From: Enterococcus sp. DIV2402
GTDB lineage: Bacteria > Bacillota > Bacilli > Lactobacillales > Enterococcaceae
Assembly: GCF_017426705.2 (NCBI RefSeq)
Contig: NZ_CP147251.1
Coordinates: forward strand, 1,960,501 to 2,024,500
Direction: 5' to 3'
DNA: 64,000 bases
The translations under genes were made by a program, and so were the position numbers. The notes under the pieces were generated by a model. It worked only from the letters and a program-made list of their open reading frames with translations. It had not been told where the DNA came from and ran no database searches. Position 1 is the stretch's first letter; each line of letters begins with the position of its first letter. Positions 7,187 to 17,390 of this stretch are shown here, piece after piece.

Positions 7187-8053
7187 GTGGAAAAAACAGC
7201 AATTAGTGGCTATACTCGTTTAGTTGGTTTTTTAGCTAGTCCAGCTAAACACAGTATTTCTCCCAAAATGCATAATTTAGCTTTTAAAGAAACAAATACC
7301 GATGCAGTTTATCTTGCTTTCGATGTATCAAAAGACGAATTGGAACACGGCATACAAGCGATTCGAACCTTTGATATGTTAGGAGCAAACGTCTCAATGC
7401 CTCACAAAATTGCCGCCGTTTCTCATATGGATGAATTAACAGAAGCTGCCGAGCTAATTGGGGCGATCAATACCATTATTCATCGTGAAGGTAAATTAAT
7501 TGGGCATAATACGGATGGTATTGGTTTTTGTGAAAGCTTACGAGAAAATCAGGTACTCATCAAAAATGAAACCATGACGTTACTCGGCGCAGGGGGAGCA
7601 GCAACCGCAATGATTTGCCAAGCGGCTCTTGACGGGATGAAAACCATCCATATTTTTAGTCGTAAAAGCCCACGCTATGAACGGATGCAAGAAAAAATCA
7701 AAGAAATTACTGCAAAAACCAATTGTGTGATTACGCTAACAGAACTAAGTGATCAAAATAAATTAGCAACTGCTTTAGCACAATCAAGTTTATTAGTAAA
7801 TGCGACAAGTGTTGGAATGTCAGACGATACATCGCCAATTAGCGACACATCGTTGCTGCGTAAAGACTTAACCGTCTATGATGCTATTTACAATCCACGC
7901 GAAACGTATTTATTAAAACAAGCCAAAACAGCGGGTGCTAAAACCATTAACGGTTTAGGAATGCTTGTGTACCAAGGTGCCGCTGCATTTGAATGTTGGA
8001 CAGGCAAAAAAATGCCTGTGGAACAAATTAAACCAATTATTGAAAATAGTTAA
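7187..8053 (+). CDS. aroE: Shikimate dehydrogenase
   Basis: NADPH-dependent reduction of 3-dehydroshikimate to shikimate, step four of the chorismate pathway. The 288-residue protein has SISPKMHN at the substrate site, NVSMPHK with the catalytic Lys (usual form NVTxPHK), GAINT, GHNTDGIGF and the nucleotide loop GAGGAATAM. I start it at the GTG at 7187 because AAGGAGGAAGCAA lies just upstream. The frame is open back to a TTG at 7115, but that extension would translate through the terminator hairpin. First structural gene of an eight-gene operon. Confidence 0.93.
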   Translation: MEKTAISGYTRLVGFLASPAKHSISPKMHNLAFKETNTDAVYLAFDVSKDELEHGIQAIRTFDMLGANVSMPHKIAAVSHMDELTEAAELIGAINTIIHREGKLIGHNTDGIGFCESLRENQVLIKNETMTLLGAGGAATAMICQAALDGMKTIHIFSRKSPRYERMQEKIKEITAKTNCVITLTELSDQNKLATALAQSSLLVNATSVGMSDDTSPISDTSLLRKDLTVYDAIYNPRETYLLKQAKTAGAKTINGLGMLVYQGAAAFECWTGKKMPVEQIKPIIENS

Positions 8054-8086
8054 CATTAAAAAGACAAATGAAAGAAGGATAAACAA

Positions 8087-9106
8087 ATGATCGTAATTAT
8101 GAAACCAGGTGCAACACAAGAGCAAGTAGATGTCGTTATTAAGCGTATTAAAGATAGTGGCTTAGATGTCCAAATTAACCAAGGGAGTGAACAAGTTGTA
8201 TTAGGTTTAATCGGAGATACACGCAACATTCAAGATGTCGCTTTCCGTAGCTACCAAGGTGTCGATAAAACAGTACGTATCAGTAATACGTACAAATTAA
8301 CTTCTCGTGAATTCCACCCACAAGATACAGTTGTTGATGTGGATGGAGTAAAAATTGGGGATGGTAGCTTTGTAACAATGGCTGGTCCATGTTCCATCGA
8401 AGGTTTAGACCAAATCCGTGAAACAGCTCGTATGGCCAAAGCTGGTGGTGCAAAAATTTTACGTGGCGGAGCTTACAAACCACGTACATCTCCATACGCT
8501 TTCCAAGGTTTAGAAGAAGAAGGCTTAAAATACATTCGCCAAGCTGCCGATGAATACGATATGAAAGTCATTACTGAAGTGATGGATGAAGCACATATTG
8601 ATGTTGTTGCAAAATACAGTGACATTATCCAAATTGGTGCGCGTAACATGCAAAACTTCAAATTATTAGCGGCTGTTGGCCAAACAGGAAAACCAATTGG
8701 CTTGAAACGTGGAATTTCTGGAACCATTGATGAATGGTTAAATGCAGCAGAATACATTGCTATTTCAGAAAAAAGCCCAGTTATTTTCATTGAACGTGGA
8801 ATTCGTACGTACGAAACAGCTACCCGCAATACGTTTGACTTAAGTGCTGTTCCAATCATGAAAAAATTAAGCCATTTTCCAGTTATTGTTGACCCAAGCC
8901 ATGGTACAGGTGTCTGGGATTTAGTTCCACCAATGGCACGTGCCGGCGTTGCTGCAGGAGCAGATGGAATGATTGTTGAAATCCATCCAGATCCAGCGAA
9001 TGCTTGGTCAGATGGTCCACAATCATTAAACGAGAAAAACTACTTGAAAATGATGAAAGAAGTCGATGTTATTTTCAATGCGATGAAACAAATTCGTGAA
9101 ATGTAA
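8087..9106 (+). CDS. aroF: 3-deoxy-7-phosphoheptulonate synthase (DAHP synthase)
   Basis: Condenses phosphoenolpyruvate and erythrose 4-phosphate, the entry step of the shikimate pathway. The 339 residues comprise an N-terminal ferredoxin-like domain (about 1-70, MIVIMKPGATQEQVD), which in this subfamily is the allosteric domain for Tyr/Phe, followed by the TIM barrel with AGPCSIEG, GGAYKPRTSPYAFQG, KRG and DPSHGTG. No chorismate mutase domain is fused. The ribosome site GAAGGAT precedes the ATG. It lies 33 bases after aroE. Besides attenuation of the operon, enzyme-level feedback is likely from the extra domain. Confidence 0.93.
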   Translation: MIVIMKPGATQEQVDVVIKRIKDSGLDVQINQGSEQVVLGLIGDTRNIQDVAFRSYQGVDKTVRISNTYKLTSREFHPQDTVVDVDGVKIGDGSFVTMAGPCSIEGLDQIRETARMAKAGGAKILRGGAYKPRTSPYAFQGLEEEGLKYIRQAADEYDMKVITEVMDEAHIDVVAKYSDIIQIGARNMQNFKLLAAVGQTGKPIGLKRGISGTIDEWLNAAEYIAISEKSPVIFIERGIRTYETATRNTFDLSAVPIMKKLSHFPVIVDPSHGTGVWDLVPPMARAGVAAGADGMIVEIHPDPANAWSDGPQSLNEKNYLKMMKEVDVIFNAMKQIREM

Positions 9107-9136
9107 AAATAATTAACTTAAGGGATGTGTCAAGAA

Positions 9137-10192
9137 ATGCTAAGGGTAAATTTAACCAATCATCAATATGATATTCAAATTGAACGTCATTTGCTAAAAA
9201 AATGTGGACAATGGGTACAAACTTTATGGAAACCACAGCGAATCGCAGTGATTACTGATAGCAATGTTGCCCCACTTTACGGTAAAATGGTAACAGAGTC
9301 ACTTGAAGCCTGTGATTTTCAAGTAAGCCTCTTTGTTGTACCAGCCGGTGAGCAAAGTAAGTCATTAGAACAAGCAGCAAACTTATATGATTTATTAGCA
9401 GAAGATGGGTTCACACGTAGCGATGGTATCATCGCATTAGGTGGCGGCGTTATCGGTGATTTAGTCGGTTTTGTTGCTTCCACATACATGCGTGGCTTAC
9501 ATTTCTTGCAAATTCCAACTACTTTAGTCTCACAGGTCGATTCAAGTATTGGAGGCAAAACAGCCGTCAATACGAAAAATGCAAAAAATTTGGTGGGAAC
9601 TTTTTCCCAACCCGATGGCGTGTTAATTGATCCAGAAGTATTAAATACCCTAGATGACCGCCGCCTGCGTGAAGGTATTGCTGAAATTATTAAATCTGCT
9701 GCAATTGCAGATGAAAATCTTTGGGATTTATTAGCTTCGATGAAAGATGAGTTTGAATTACTTGAACGTGCAGAAGAAGTGATTATTCCTTCATTAAAGG
9801 TGAAGCGCACAGTCGTTGAAGAAGACGAATTTGATAATGGTAGCCGTTTGACCTTGAATTTTGGTCATACAATCGGTCATGGAATCGAAAATACTGCAGG
9901 TTATGGTGTTGTCAGCCATGGGGAAGGTGTTGCTGTCGGAATGGTAATGATTTCAAAACACGCCGAAGCAATTGGTGAAATGCTTCCAGGTACCACAGAA
10001 CAATTAATTCAAATGATTGAGAAATTCCATTTGCCAACACAGCTAGAAATCGACTCACAAGCTGTTTATCAAGCGATTACGCATGATAAAAAAGCACGAG
10101 GCTCGCAATTAAAGATTATTTTACTTGAAAAAATTGGCCAAGCAAAAATTGTGTCAATTCCAATTGAAACGATGAAAGATTACTTACAATAG
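9137..10192 (+). CDS. aroB: 3-dehydroquinate synthase
   Basis: Converts DAHP to 3-dehydroquinate using NAD and a metal ion. The 351-residue protein has [32 protein letters not shown] and the metal-binding [12 protein letters not shown] prefer the ATG at 9137, giving [12 protein letters not shown], since AAGGGATGTG sits about nine bases upstream. An in-frame ATG at 9125 falls inside that ribosome site. It sits between aroF and aroC with short gaps. The next enzyme, dehydroquinase (aroD), is not in this window. Confidence 0.93.
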   Translation: MLRVNLTNHQYDIQIERHLLKKCGQWVQTLWKPQRIAVITDSNVAPLYGKMVTESLEACDFQVSLFVVPAGEQSKSLEQAANLYDLLAEDGFTRSDGIIALGGGVIGDLVGFVASTYMRGLHFLQIPTTLVSQVDSSIGGKTAVNTKNAKNLVGTFSQPDGVLIDPEVLNTLDDRRLREGIAEIIKSAAIADENLWDLLASMKDEFELLERAEEVIIPSLKVKRTVVEEDEFDNGSRLTLNFGHTIGHGIENTAGYGVVSHGEGVAVGMVMISKHAEAIGEMLPGTTEQLIQMIEKFHLPTQLEIDSQAVYQAITHDKKARGSQLKIILLEKIGQAKIVSIPIETMKDYLQ

Positions 10193-10203
10193 GGGGAACT
10201 TAT

Positions 10204-11370
10204 ATGCGTTATATTACAGCAGGAGAATCACATGGACCAGAACTAACAGCAATTATTGAAGGACTACCAGCAGGAATGCCTTTGTCCGCAGAAGATATTA
10301 ATCATGAATTAGCACGTCGTCAAGCCGGTTATGGTCGTGGAGGCCGCATGTTAATCGAAACAGACCAAGTACGTATCACTTCTGGTGTTCGTCACGGCAA
10401 AACACTTGGCTCACCAGTGACAATGGTTGTTGAAAACAAAGACTGGAAAAACTGGACCAAAGTCATGAGTATTGAAGAAGTGGAAGAAAAACAAAAAAAA
10501 TTACGTCGTGTTGCTCGTCCAAGACCAGGACATGCAGATTTAGTAGGTGGTATGAAATATCATCATGATGATTTACGTAATGTTTTGGAGCGCTCTTCTG
10601 CTCGTGAAACAACGATGCGTGTTGCTATTGGTGCAGTTGCGAAAAAAATCTTATCTGAACTAGGAATCGAAGTAGCTGGCCATGTTACGATGCTTGGTGG
10701 CATTAAAGCAACAATTCCAGAAGGGATTACGGTCAGTGAAGTAAAAGCTATTTCCGAAGCTTCGGATGTTCGTGTTGTGGATCCAACAGTCGAAAGCGAC
10801 ATTCGTCAATTGATTGATCAAACCAAACGTAATGGTGATACTATCGGTGGTGTTGTTGAAGTTTTAGTTGGTGGTGTACCAGCAGGACTTGGAAGTTACG
10901 TACAATGGGATAAAAAATTAGATGCCAAAATTGCACAAGCAGTAGTCAGCATTAACGCCTTTAAAGGTGCTGAATTCGGTGTTGGGTTTGAAGCTGGTGT
11001 CTTACCTGGTTCAAAAGTGATGGATGAAATTTTATGGAACGAAGAAGATGGCTACACACGTCGCAGTAATAATTTAGGTGGTTTTGAAGGTGGAATGACA
11101 AATGGTGAGCCGATTGTTGTCCGTGGGGTAATGAAACCAATCCCGACATTATACAAACCATTACAAAGTGTAGATATGGATACAAAACAACCGTATAAAG
11201 CTAGTGTAGAACGCTCGGATAGTACTGCTGTGCCAGCAGCTAGTGTAGTTGCTGAAAGTGTAGTTGCAACAGTTGTGGCAAATGAAATTTTAGAAAAATT
11301 TTCTAGCGATTCATTTGAAGAGTTGGTTCAAGCTGTCAAAGAATACCGTGAATACTTGAAAAATTACTAA
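10204..11370 (+). CDS. aroC: Chorismate synthase
   Basis: Flavin-dependent 1,4-elimination of phosphate from EPSP to give chorismate. Full length at 388 residues with the family signatures GESHGP (residues 7-12), [21 protein letters not shown] followed by VAIGAVAKK, and [16 protein letters not shown]. The ribosome site GGGGGAAC lies eight bases before the ATG. Its product is the branch point to Phe and Tyr in this operon and to menaquinone via menF about 10 kb downstream. Confidence 0.95.
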   Translation: MRYITAGESHGPELTAIIEGLPAGMPLSAEDINHELARRQAGYGRGGRMLIETDQVRITSGVRHGKTLGSPVTMVVENKDWKNWTKVMSIEEVEEKQKKLRRVARPRPGHADLVGGMKYHHDDLRNVLERSSARETTMRVAIGAVAKKILSELGIEVAGHVTMLGGIKATIPEGITVSEVKAISEASDVRVVDPTVESDIRQLIDQTKRNGDTIGGVVEVLVGGVPAGLGSYVQWDKKLDAKIAQAVVSINAFKGAEFGVGFEAGVLPGSKVMDEILWNEEDGYTRRSNNLGGFEGGMTNGEPIVVRGVMKPIPTLYKPLQSVDMDTKQPYKASVERSDSTAVPAASVVAESVVATVVANEILEKFSSDSFEELVQAVKEYREYLKNY

Positions 11371-11388
11371 GATGTTGGGGAGGTAGGC

Positions 11389-12486
11389 ATGAAACAAAAT
11401 GTATTAATCATTGGTTTAGGTTTAATCGGTGCGTCATTAGCTATTGCTATTAAAAAAGAACATCCCGATGTGCAATTGATTGGTTGGGATTACTTTGAAG
11501 AAACACGTATGATTGCCAAAAATCAAAAAATCGTAGACGAAATTCCAACTACGTTTGAAGAAGGAGCACTTAAAGCAGATATTATTTTATTAGCTGTTCC
11601 AATTAAAACGTCGTTAACTTATTTAAAAGAATTAGCCAAACTTCCATTAAAATCAACGGTCCTTGTAACCGATGCAGGCAGTACGAAACAGGAAATTATG
11701 CTGCTTGCAGAGCAACTGCCCTTTGATTTTATCGGTGGACATCCAATGGCCGGTTCGCATAAATCAGGTGTGTCAGCCGCTGATGGGAATCTTTTTGAAA
11801 ATGCCTACTATATTTTTACTGTCCCACAAGATGAACAAGTAGCCAAACGGGTAGCTGAATTACAAGAGTTGTTCCAAGGTGCTCGTGCCAAGTATGTCAT
11901 ATTGACTGCTGATGAACACGACCAAATTACAGGTATGTTATCGCATTTACCACATATTATTGCATCTGGATTAGTCAATCAAGCCGATGTTTTTAATCAA
12001 TTACACCCACGCGCTAAACAATTAGCTGCAGGTGGTTTTCGAGATATTACACGAATCGCTTCTGCTGATCCACAAATGTGGACGGATATTTTGTTAAGCA
12101 ATCGGGAAGCCTTGCTTTCATTAATGATCACTTGGCAAGAACAAATGACAGAAATTTCTGACTGGTTAAAAGCAGGCGATCGTACGAAAATTTTTGAGTT
12201 TTTTGAAAATGCGAAAGATACACGTGATAGCTTACCCGTTCATAGTAATGGGGCGATTCCGGCTTTTTATGATTTAATGGTGGATGTTCCAGACCGTCCA
12301 GGGGTAATTGCTGAAATCACGAGTATTTTAGGACAGGCCGAGCTTTCTGTTATTAATATTAAGATTTTAGAGACACGAGAAGACATTATCGGTGTCTTAC
12401 AGTTAACCTTTAAAAATCAAGGCGATTTACTTGCCGGTAAACAATGTATTGAAGAGAAGACCGACTATCCTTGTCGTCTGAAATAG
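11389..12486 (+). CDS. tyrA: Prephenate dehydrogenase with ACT domain
   Basis: Oxidative decarboxylation of prephenate to 4-hydroxyphenylpyruvate for tyrosine. The 365-residue protein has an N-terminal Rossmann loop GLGLIGAS, then the dehydrogenase body with GGHPMAGSHKSGV, HDQITGMLSHLPHIIAS and AAGGFRDITRIA. A C-terminal ACT domain (about 290-365, DVPDRPGVIAEITSIL) probably senses tyrosine. No chorismate mutase is fused, so that activity must be encoded elsewhere. A GGGGAGG site precedes the ATG. Confidence 0.93.
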   Translation: MKQNVLIIGLGLIGASLAIAIKKEHPDVQLIGWDYFEETRMIAKNQKIVDEIPTTFEEGALKADIILLAVPIKTSLTYLKELAKLPLKSTVLVTDAGSTKQEIMLLAEQLPFDFIGGHPMAGSHKSGVSAADGNLFENAYYIFTVPQDEQVAKRVAELQELFQGARAKYVILTADEHDQITGMLSHLPHIIASGLVNQADVFNQLHPRAKQLAAGGFRDITRIASADPQMWTDILLSNREALLSLMITWQEQMTEISDWLKAGDRTKIFEFFENAKDTRDSLPVHSNGAIPAFYDLMVDVPDRPGVIAEITSILGQAELSVINIKILETREDIIGVLQLTFKNQGDLLAGKQCIEEKTDYPCRLK

Positions 12487-12495
12487 GAGGAAACT

Positions 12496-13782
12496 ATGAA
12501 ATTATCACAGGCAAATCAATTAAAAGGGACGTTACGGGTTCCAGCAGATAAATCAATCTCACATCGCAGTATCATGTTTGGGGCGTTAGCAAGTGGAAGA
12601 ACGACCGTGAAAAATTTTCTACGTGCGGAAGACTGTATGAGTACGCTTCATGCCTTTCAAGCCCTAGGTGTACCAATTGCGGACGACGGCGAAACAATTA
12701 CGATTGATGGGCAAGGGTTTGACGGTTTAAAACCAACAGATTCGCCAATTGATATTGGAAATTCTGGGACAACGATTCGTTTAATGATGGGTATCTTAGC
12801 AGGTTCTGGGTTTAAAACTACGTTATTTGGTGATGACTCTTTAAATAAACGTCCCATGAACCGTGTGATGTTGCCATTGTGTGAAATGAATGCTCAAATG
12901 CACGGAGACAATGATTCTGAATTTCCGCCAATTACAATTGAAGGCGTGGATGAGCTACAGCCAATTAATTATGTGATGCCGATGGCGAGTGCGCAAGTTA
13001 AATCAGCGATTATTTTTGCTGCTATGCAAGCAAATGGCACTTCAACTATTCTAGAAAAAGAAGTATCACGCAACCACACAGAAGAAATGATTCGTCAATT
13101 TGGTGGCGAAATTAATGTTTCTGGCAAAGAAATTTCAATCACAGGTCCACAAACATTAACCGGTCAAGCTGTAACAGTTCCTGGAGATATTTCTTCTGCA
13201 GCATTTTTCTTAGTTGCGGGTGCAATCACACCAAATAGCGAAATTACCTTAACAAACGTAGGGATTAATCCCACACGTACAGGAATTGTGGATGTTTTAA
13301 CGGATATGGGAGCTGATTTAGAAATATTAAATGAAGATACAAAAAATCAAGCAGCAGATATGGTGATTCGTACCTCTCATTTAAAAGCCACAACGATTGA
13401 AGGAGATTTAATCCCTCGTTTAATTGATGAACTACCAGTAATTGCGTTATTAGCAACTCAGGCGCAAGGAACAACGGTAATTAAAGACGCTGAAGAGCTA
13501 AAAGTTAAAGAAACCAATCGTATCGATGCAACAGCTGACCAATTACGCAAAATGGGCGCTGATATTACAGCAACAGAAGACGGTCTAATCATTAACGGTC
13601 CAACACCATTGCATGGTGCAACCGTTTCTAGTCTAGGCGATCACCGTATTGGTATGATGTTGCAGGTTGCTGCATTAATTAGCGAAGGGGATGTTGAATT
13701 AGAACGCCCAGAAGCGGTGGCTATCTCTTATCCAGCCTTTTTTGATGATGTTCAATCGTTAATTCAAGGAGGCGCAAAATAA
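12496..13782 (+). CDS. aroA: 3-phosphoshikimate 1-carboxyvinyltransferase (EPSP synthase)
   Basis: Transfers the enolpyruvyl group from PEP to shikimate 3-phosphate. The 428-residue protein has [19 protein letters not shown], the PEP-site loop [32 protein letters not shown] and the late GDHRIGMM. The ribosome site AGGAGG begins next to the tyrA stop, giving a gap of nine bases. The stop codon is followed at once by the aroK start. Nothing is missing from the catalytic set. Confidence 0.95.
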   Translation: MKLSQANQLKGTLRVPADKSISHRSIMFGALASGRTTVKNFLRAEDCMSTLHAFQALGVPIADDGETITIDGQGFDGLKPTDSPIDIGNSGTTIRLMMGILAGSGFKTTLFGDDSLNKRPMNRVMLPLCEMNAQMHGDNDSEFPPITIEGVDELQPINYVMPMASAQVKSAIIFAAMQANGTSTILEKEVSRNHTEEMIRQFGGEINVSGKEISITGPQTLTGQAVTVPGDISSAAFFLVAGAITPNSEITLTNVGINPTRTGIVDVLTDMGADLEILNEDTKNQAADMVIRTSHLKATTIEGDLIPRLIDELPVIALLATQAQGTTVIKDAEELKVKETNRIDATADQLRKMGADITATEDGLIINGPTPLHGATVSSLGDHRIGMMLQVAALISEGDVELERPEAVAISYPAFFDDVQSLIQGGAK

Positions 13783-13783
13783 A

Positions 13784-14290
13784 ATGAATCAAATTGTTTT
13801 GATTGGTTTTATGGGTGCGGGTAAAACAACTGTCGGAAATCTTTTAGCTGAAAAACTGAATAGTCAGCAATATGATTTTGATCAACTTATCGTAGAAAAA
13901 ATCGGTATGAGTATTGCCGATTATTTTGAACAATATGGCGATGTAGCCTTTCGTGAAATTGAAACAACTGTTTTAGCTGAAGTTGACGCGTTAGACGGTA
14001 TTCTGTCAACGGGTGGCGGGATTGTTTTAAAAGCAGAAAATCGTGAATTACTCAAAAAAATGGCGAATGTGGTCTATTTAAAAGCTGACTTAACAGAATT
14101 AATTCAACGAGTAACGCAAGATGAAGAGAATATCCGTCCGCTAGCAGATTCAAAAACGCCGCAAGAAATTGAAGCTATCTATCGTCCAAGAGTGCCTTTA
14201 TATGAAGAAAGTGCACAAATTATTATTGAAACTACAGGTAAAACGCCGCAAGAAATCGTCACAGAAATTTTGAAACAAGTAGGTGAGTAA
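13784..14290 (+). CDS. aroK: Shikimate kinase
   Basis: ATP-dependent phosphorylation of shikimate at the 3-hydroxyl. The 168-residue P-loop protein has Walker A GFMGAGKTTVG at residues 7-17, DFDQ for Mg and shikimate binding, FREIE, and the STGGGIVL loop. The ATG is placed within two bases of the aroA stop, and the ribosome site AGGAGG lies inside the aroA end (GGAGGCGCAAAATAAA). The stop TAA directly abuts the pheA ATG, so translation of aroA, aroK and pheA is probably coupled. Confidence 0.94.
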   Translation: MNQIVLIGFMGAGKTTVGNLLAEKLNSQQYDFDQLIVEKIGMSIADYFEQYGDVAFREIETTVLAEVDALDGILSTGGGIVLKAENRELLKKMANVVYLKADLTELIQRVTQDEENIRPLADSKTPQEIEAIYRPRVPLYEESAQIIIETTGKTPQEIVTEILKQVGE

Positions 14291-15124
14291 ATGAAAGTTG
14301 GTTATTTAGGACCTAAAAATTCCTTTACCTTCCAAGCAGCAAGTACCATCGCAGACGAAACAGAACTTGTCGCATATCCGTCTATTCCTTTTTGTATTCA
14401 AGCTTTAGAAGAACATCAAATTAGTTTTGCAGTAGTTCCTATTGAAAATTCATTGGAAGGTTCAGTTCATGCCAGTGTGGATCGCATTTTCCATCAAGAT
14501 AAGCTGTTTGTTGCCGGAGAAATTGTCTTACCGATTCGACAACAATTATTAGGCTATTCCAATGAACAACCAATTACTAAAATCCTTTCGCACCCGCAAG
14601 CTCTTGCGCAGTCGCAACGCTTTTTAGAAACGAACTATCCCTTGACTCCGTTGGAAGCAGTAGCATCGACCACCTTTGCAGCAGAATATGTCGCAAATCA
14701 TCCAGAAGAACAAGTTGCTGCTATTGCTTCGGAAAAAGCAGCAAGTGAATATGGATTAAACATTTTAGCACATGGTATTCAAGATAATGCTTTAAATCAA
14801 ACACGTTTTTGGATATTAACTGCTACGAAAGGTGAAACGTTAGATACCTTAGGAAAACCGGCTCGCAACACCTTATTTATTACGTTACCAGATAATTTAC
14901 CCGGAGCTTTGCATAAGGTCTTGTCTTGTTTTGCGTGGCGAAATATCGATTTGAGTAAAATTGAGTCGCGTCCTTTAAAAACAAGTTTAGGTGAATATTT
15001 CTTTATCGTTGATTTAACTTTGGAAGATAATCAAGCTTTAATTAAAAATGCAATTGAAGAAATTGAGCTTTTAAATGGACGTACCAGAAACATCGGGAGT
15101 TATCCTGTAAAAATCATTCAGTAA
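14291..15124 (+). CDS. pheA: Prephenate dehydratase
   Basis: Converts prephenate to phenylpyruvate for phenylalanine. The 277-residue monofunctional enzyme has GYLGPKNSFT at the N-terminus, PIENSLEGSVHAS, the TRF motif in NQTRFWIL, and a C-terminal ACT domain (about 195-277) with ESRPLK, the regulatory Phe-binding motif. It begins immediately after the aroK stop. A strong terminator starts at the base after its stop codon, marking the end of the aro operon. Confidence 0.94.
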   Translation: MKVGYLGPKNSFTFQAASTIADETELVAYPSIPFCIQALEEHQISFAVVPIENSLEGSVHASVDRIFHQDKLFVAGEIVLPIRQQLLGYSNEQPITKILSHPQALAQSQRFLETNYPLTPLEAVASTTFAAEYVANHPEEQVAAIASEKAASEYGLNILAHGIQDNALNQTRFWILTATKGETLDTLGKPARNTLFITLPDNLPGALHKVLSCFAWRNIDLSKIESRPLKTSLGEYFFIVDLTLEDNQALIKNAIEEIELLNGRTRNIGSYPVKIIQ

Positions 15125-15150
15125 CCTATGCTTTTGGCATAGGTTTTTTT
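15125..15150 (+). terminator. Terminator of the aro operon
   Basis: CCTATGC (15125-15131) and GCATAGG (15137-15143) form a perfect 7-pair stem with a 5-base loop, followed by seven T. Confidence 0.93.
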
Positions 15151-15240
15151 GTAGAAAAAGGTTAAGTTTTCTTATTTTAATTTGCTTTATTGTAAGGGTC
15201 ATGTATGCTATAAGAGAATATATCTTTGGAGGAACAAATT

Positions 15241-16308
15241 ATGAGTCGAATGGATCGTCATAAAAAACAAAAATCAACAGAACAAATTTTTGCTCGTAAA
15301 ACGATTGAAAAACAAACAGACTGGGAAGAAGATTGGGAGGACGTTGAGAGTGGGAATAAGCTACCACCTAGTGCACCTCCACCTAAATCAAGCTTTTTTA
15401 AAAAGAAGCCCAAAAAACAAAAAAAACATCGCTTTGTCCGATGTTTGATTACCTTTTTAATTGTATGTATTGGGTATTCGGGTATTTCATTTTTTGTCGG
15501 GCAACTAGTCGCTAAAAGTGATAGTGCTTCTGTCCAACCAGAAACCTTTAACGGAATGACCGCAGCAGACGGGAGTCACAATATTCTATTGATAGGAAAT
15601 GACAGTCGTGAAGGAGAAACAGCACGTGCTGATACGATTATGGTCTTGCAATTAGATGGACCTGCCAAGAAACCTAAACTTATTTCTTTCATGCGCGATA
15701 CTCTTGTGACTATTCCTGGTGTAGGCGATAATAAAATTAATGCTGCGTATGCCTATGGAGGAGCAGAATTAGTCCGAATAACGTTATCACAAAATTTTGG
15801 TATTGAAACTAGCTATTATACAACAGTTGATTTCCAGACATTCGAAAAAGTGATTGATACTCTTTTTCCAAGCGGTGTAAAAATTGATGCCGAAAAAGAC
15901 ATGAGTAAAAATTTAGAAGTAGCCATTAAACAAGGTCCACAAAAAATGGATGGCTTGACCCTTTTACAATATGCTCGGTTTAGAATGGATGAAGAAGGGG
16001 ACTTTGGTCGCGTTCGTCGTCAGCAACAAGTGATGAACGCCGTATTTAGTCAATTAAAAAATCCTATTTCTTTATTAAAATTGCCTTATGCAGCTGGGAA
16101 AGTCATGGGATATGCGTCAACAGATTTATCGATGGGCTTTTTATTGAAAAATACCTTGTCGATTGCTAAAGGAGCGGCTGGTGTCGATCGTTTAAGTGTT
16201 CCTGTTGAAGGCTCATGGTCTTATGGTGAAACCTATGAAGCAGGTAGTGTATTAGTCGTTGATACTGAGATGAATCGTCAAGCTATTCAACAGTTTCTGT
16301 CAAAATAA
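15241..16308 (+). CDS. psr: LytR-CpsA-Psr family protein (Psr-like)
   Basis: Cell-envelope ligase family that attaches glycopolymers to peptidoglycan. The 355-residue protein has a basic cytoplasmic tail (about 1-65) with a Pro-rich and Lys-rich stretch, one membrane helix (about 70-92, FLIVCIGYSGISFFVG), and the extracellular LCP domain with NILLIGNDSREGETARADTIMV, SFMRDTLV, DNKINAAYAYGG and LLQYARFRMDEEGDFGRVRRQ. Start ATG 15241 follows TTTGGAGG; the upstream in-frame TTG at 15226 has no such site. In enterococci this gene follows pheA, as here. Confidence 0.9.
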   Translation: MSRMDRHKKQKSTEQIFARKTIEKQTDWEEDWEDVESGNKLPPSAPPPKSSFFKKKPKKQKKHRFVRCLITFLIVCIGYSGISFFVGQLVAKSDSASVQPETFNGMTAADGSHNILLIGNDSREGETARADTIMVLQLDGPAKKPKLISFMRDTLVTIPGVGDNKINAAYAYGGAELVRITLSQNFGIETSYYTTVDFQTFEKVIDTLFPSGVKIDAEKDMSKNLEVAIKQGPQKMDGLTLLQYARFRMDEEGDFGRVRRQQQVMNAVFSQLKNPISLLKLPYAAGKVMGYASTDLSMGFLLKNTLSIAKGAAGVDRLSVPVEGSWSYGETYEAGSVLVVDTEMNRQAIQQFLSK

Positions 16309-16388
16309 TTAGAAGCACTTTTAAAAACGGATAGGTTTATGCTATATTAGTACTAACGTTTGAAAATTGTTTGAAACGAGGATAGAAA

Positions 16389-17237
16389 ATGAAATTAGCA
16401 ATTGTTACAGATAGTACGGCATTTTTACCTGAACGCATTCAAAAACATTCTGATTTATTCGTTATCCCAATCCCTGTTATTTTAGATGGGAAAATTTATA
16501 ACGAAGGAATCGATATTGAAGCAGAGGAATATTATGGATTACTAAAAAACAGCAAGGAATTTCCAACAACTTCACAACCGGCATTAGGCGAAGCTCTTGA
16601 ACTATATGAAAGTATCGCTGCAAAAGGTTATGATACCATTATTAGTATTCATTTATCTTCGGGTATTTCAGGATTTGTTCATAATTTGCACACAATTGAA
16701 GAGGCCATTGATGGTGTGAAAATAGTCCCTTATGATTCGAAAATTACGAGTATGCCCATGGGCCATATGGTGGAAGCAGCTCTTGACTTAGCCGATCAAG
16801 GTAAAAGTTTAGAAGCTATTTTAACTCATTTAGATGTCATTCGTGACAATACCTATGCGTATTTAATTATTGATGATTTAAATAATTTAGTGCGTGGTGG
16901 ACGTCTAACCAATGGGGCAGCAGCTATTGCGGGGCTTCTAAAAATCAAACCAATATTAACTTTTGAAAATGGAAAAATTGTATTATTTGAAAAAATTCGT
17001 TCCAGTAAGAAGGCTTTCAATCGTGCTGAAGAAATAATTGGCCAACATAAACAGGAAATCAATCGTCCTTTAAAATTATATGTTATTCATGCGAATAATC
17101 CAGAAATGGCTTTAGAAGAACAAAAAAAATTACAAGAACGTTATCCCGATGTATCAGTTGAAATTGGTTATTTCGGACCAGTTATCGGCACTCATTTAGG
17201 AGAAAAAGCAATTGGTTTAGCGATTTCTGCGCAATAA
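16389..17237 (+). CDS. DegV family fatty-acid-binding protein
   Basis: The 282-residue protein of the DegV/FakB fold begins MKLAIVTDSTAFLP. It has FPTTSQPA for the lipid head-group site, ISIHLSSGISGF and the DDLNNLVRGGRLT segment, all typical of FakB-type proteins that present fatty acids to the kinase FakA. The ribosome site CGAGGA precedes the ATG. It has its own upstream AT-rich promoter region (TATGCTATATT) and a downstream terminator, so it is probably monocistronic. FakA is not in the window. Confidence 0.88.
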   Translation: MKLAIVTDSTAFLPERIQKHSDLFVIPIPVILDGKIYNEGIDIEAEEYYGLLKNSKEFPTTSQPALGEALELYESIAAKGYDTIISIHLSSGISGFVHNLHTIEEAIDGVKIVPYDSKITSMPMGHMVEAALDLADQGKSLEAILTHLDVIRDNTYAYLIIDDLNNLVRGGRLTNGAAAIAGLLKIKPILTFENGKIVLFEKIRSSKKAFNRAEEIIGQHKQEINRPLKLYVIHANNPEMALEEQKKLQERYPDVSVEIGYFGPVIGTHLGEKAIGLAISAQ

Positions 17238-17242
17238 TTGAA

Positions 17243-17272
17243 AAACTCGTGCATAGGTACGAGTTTTTTTTT
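17243..17272 (+). terminator. Terminator of the degV gene
   Basis: AAACTCGT and ACGAGTTT form an 8-pair stem with an 8-base loop, followed by a long T run. Confidence 0.9.
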
Positions 17273-17390
17273 GCCTGAGAAAACCATAATAAAATTATGT
17301 AAACTTATATTCGATGAGCTTTAATCTAGACGAATTGACTTTTTCTTGGAATAATAAACGCATCAACTATTTATCAGGAGGCGGTAGCAG

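Noticed and set aside
8473..9810. Minus-strand ORFs of 128 and 163 residues inside aroF and aroB
   Set aside because: They are antisense shadows of highly conserved enzymes and show no start signals or domain motifs.
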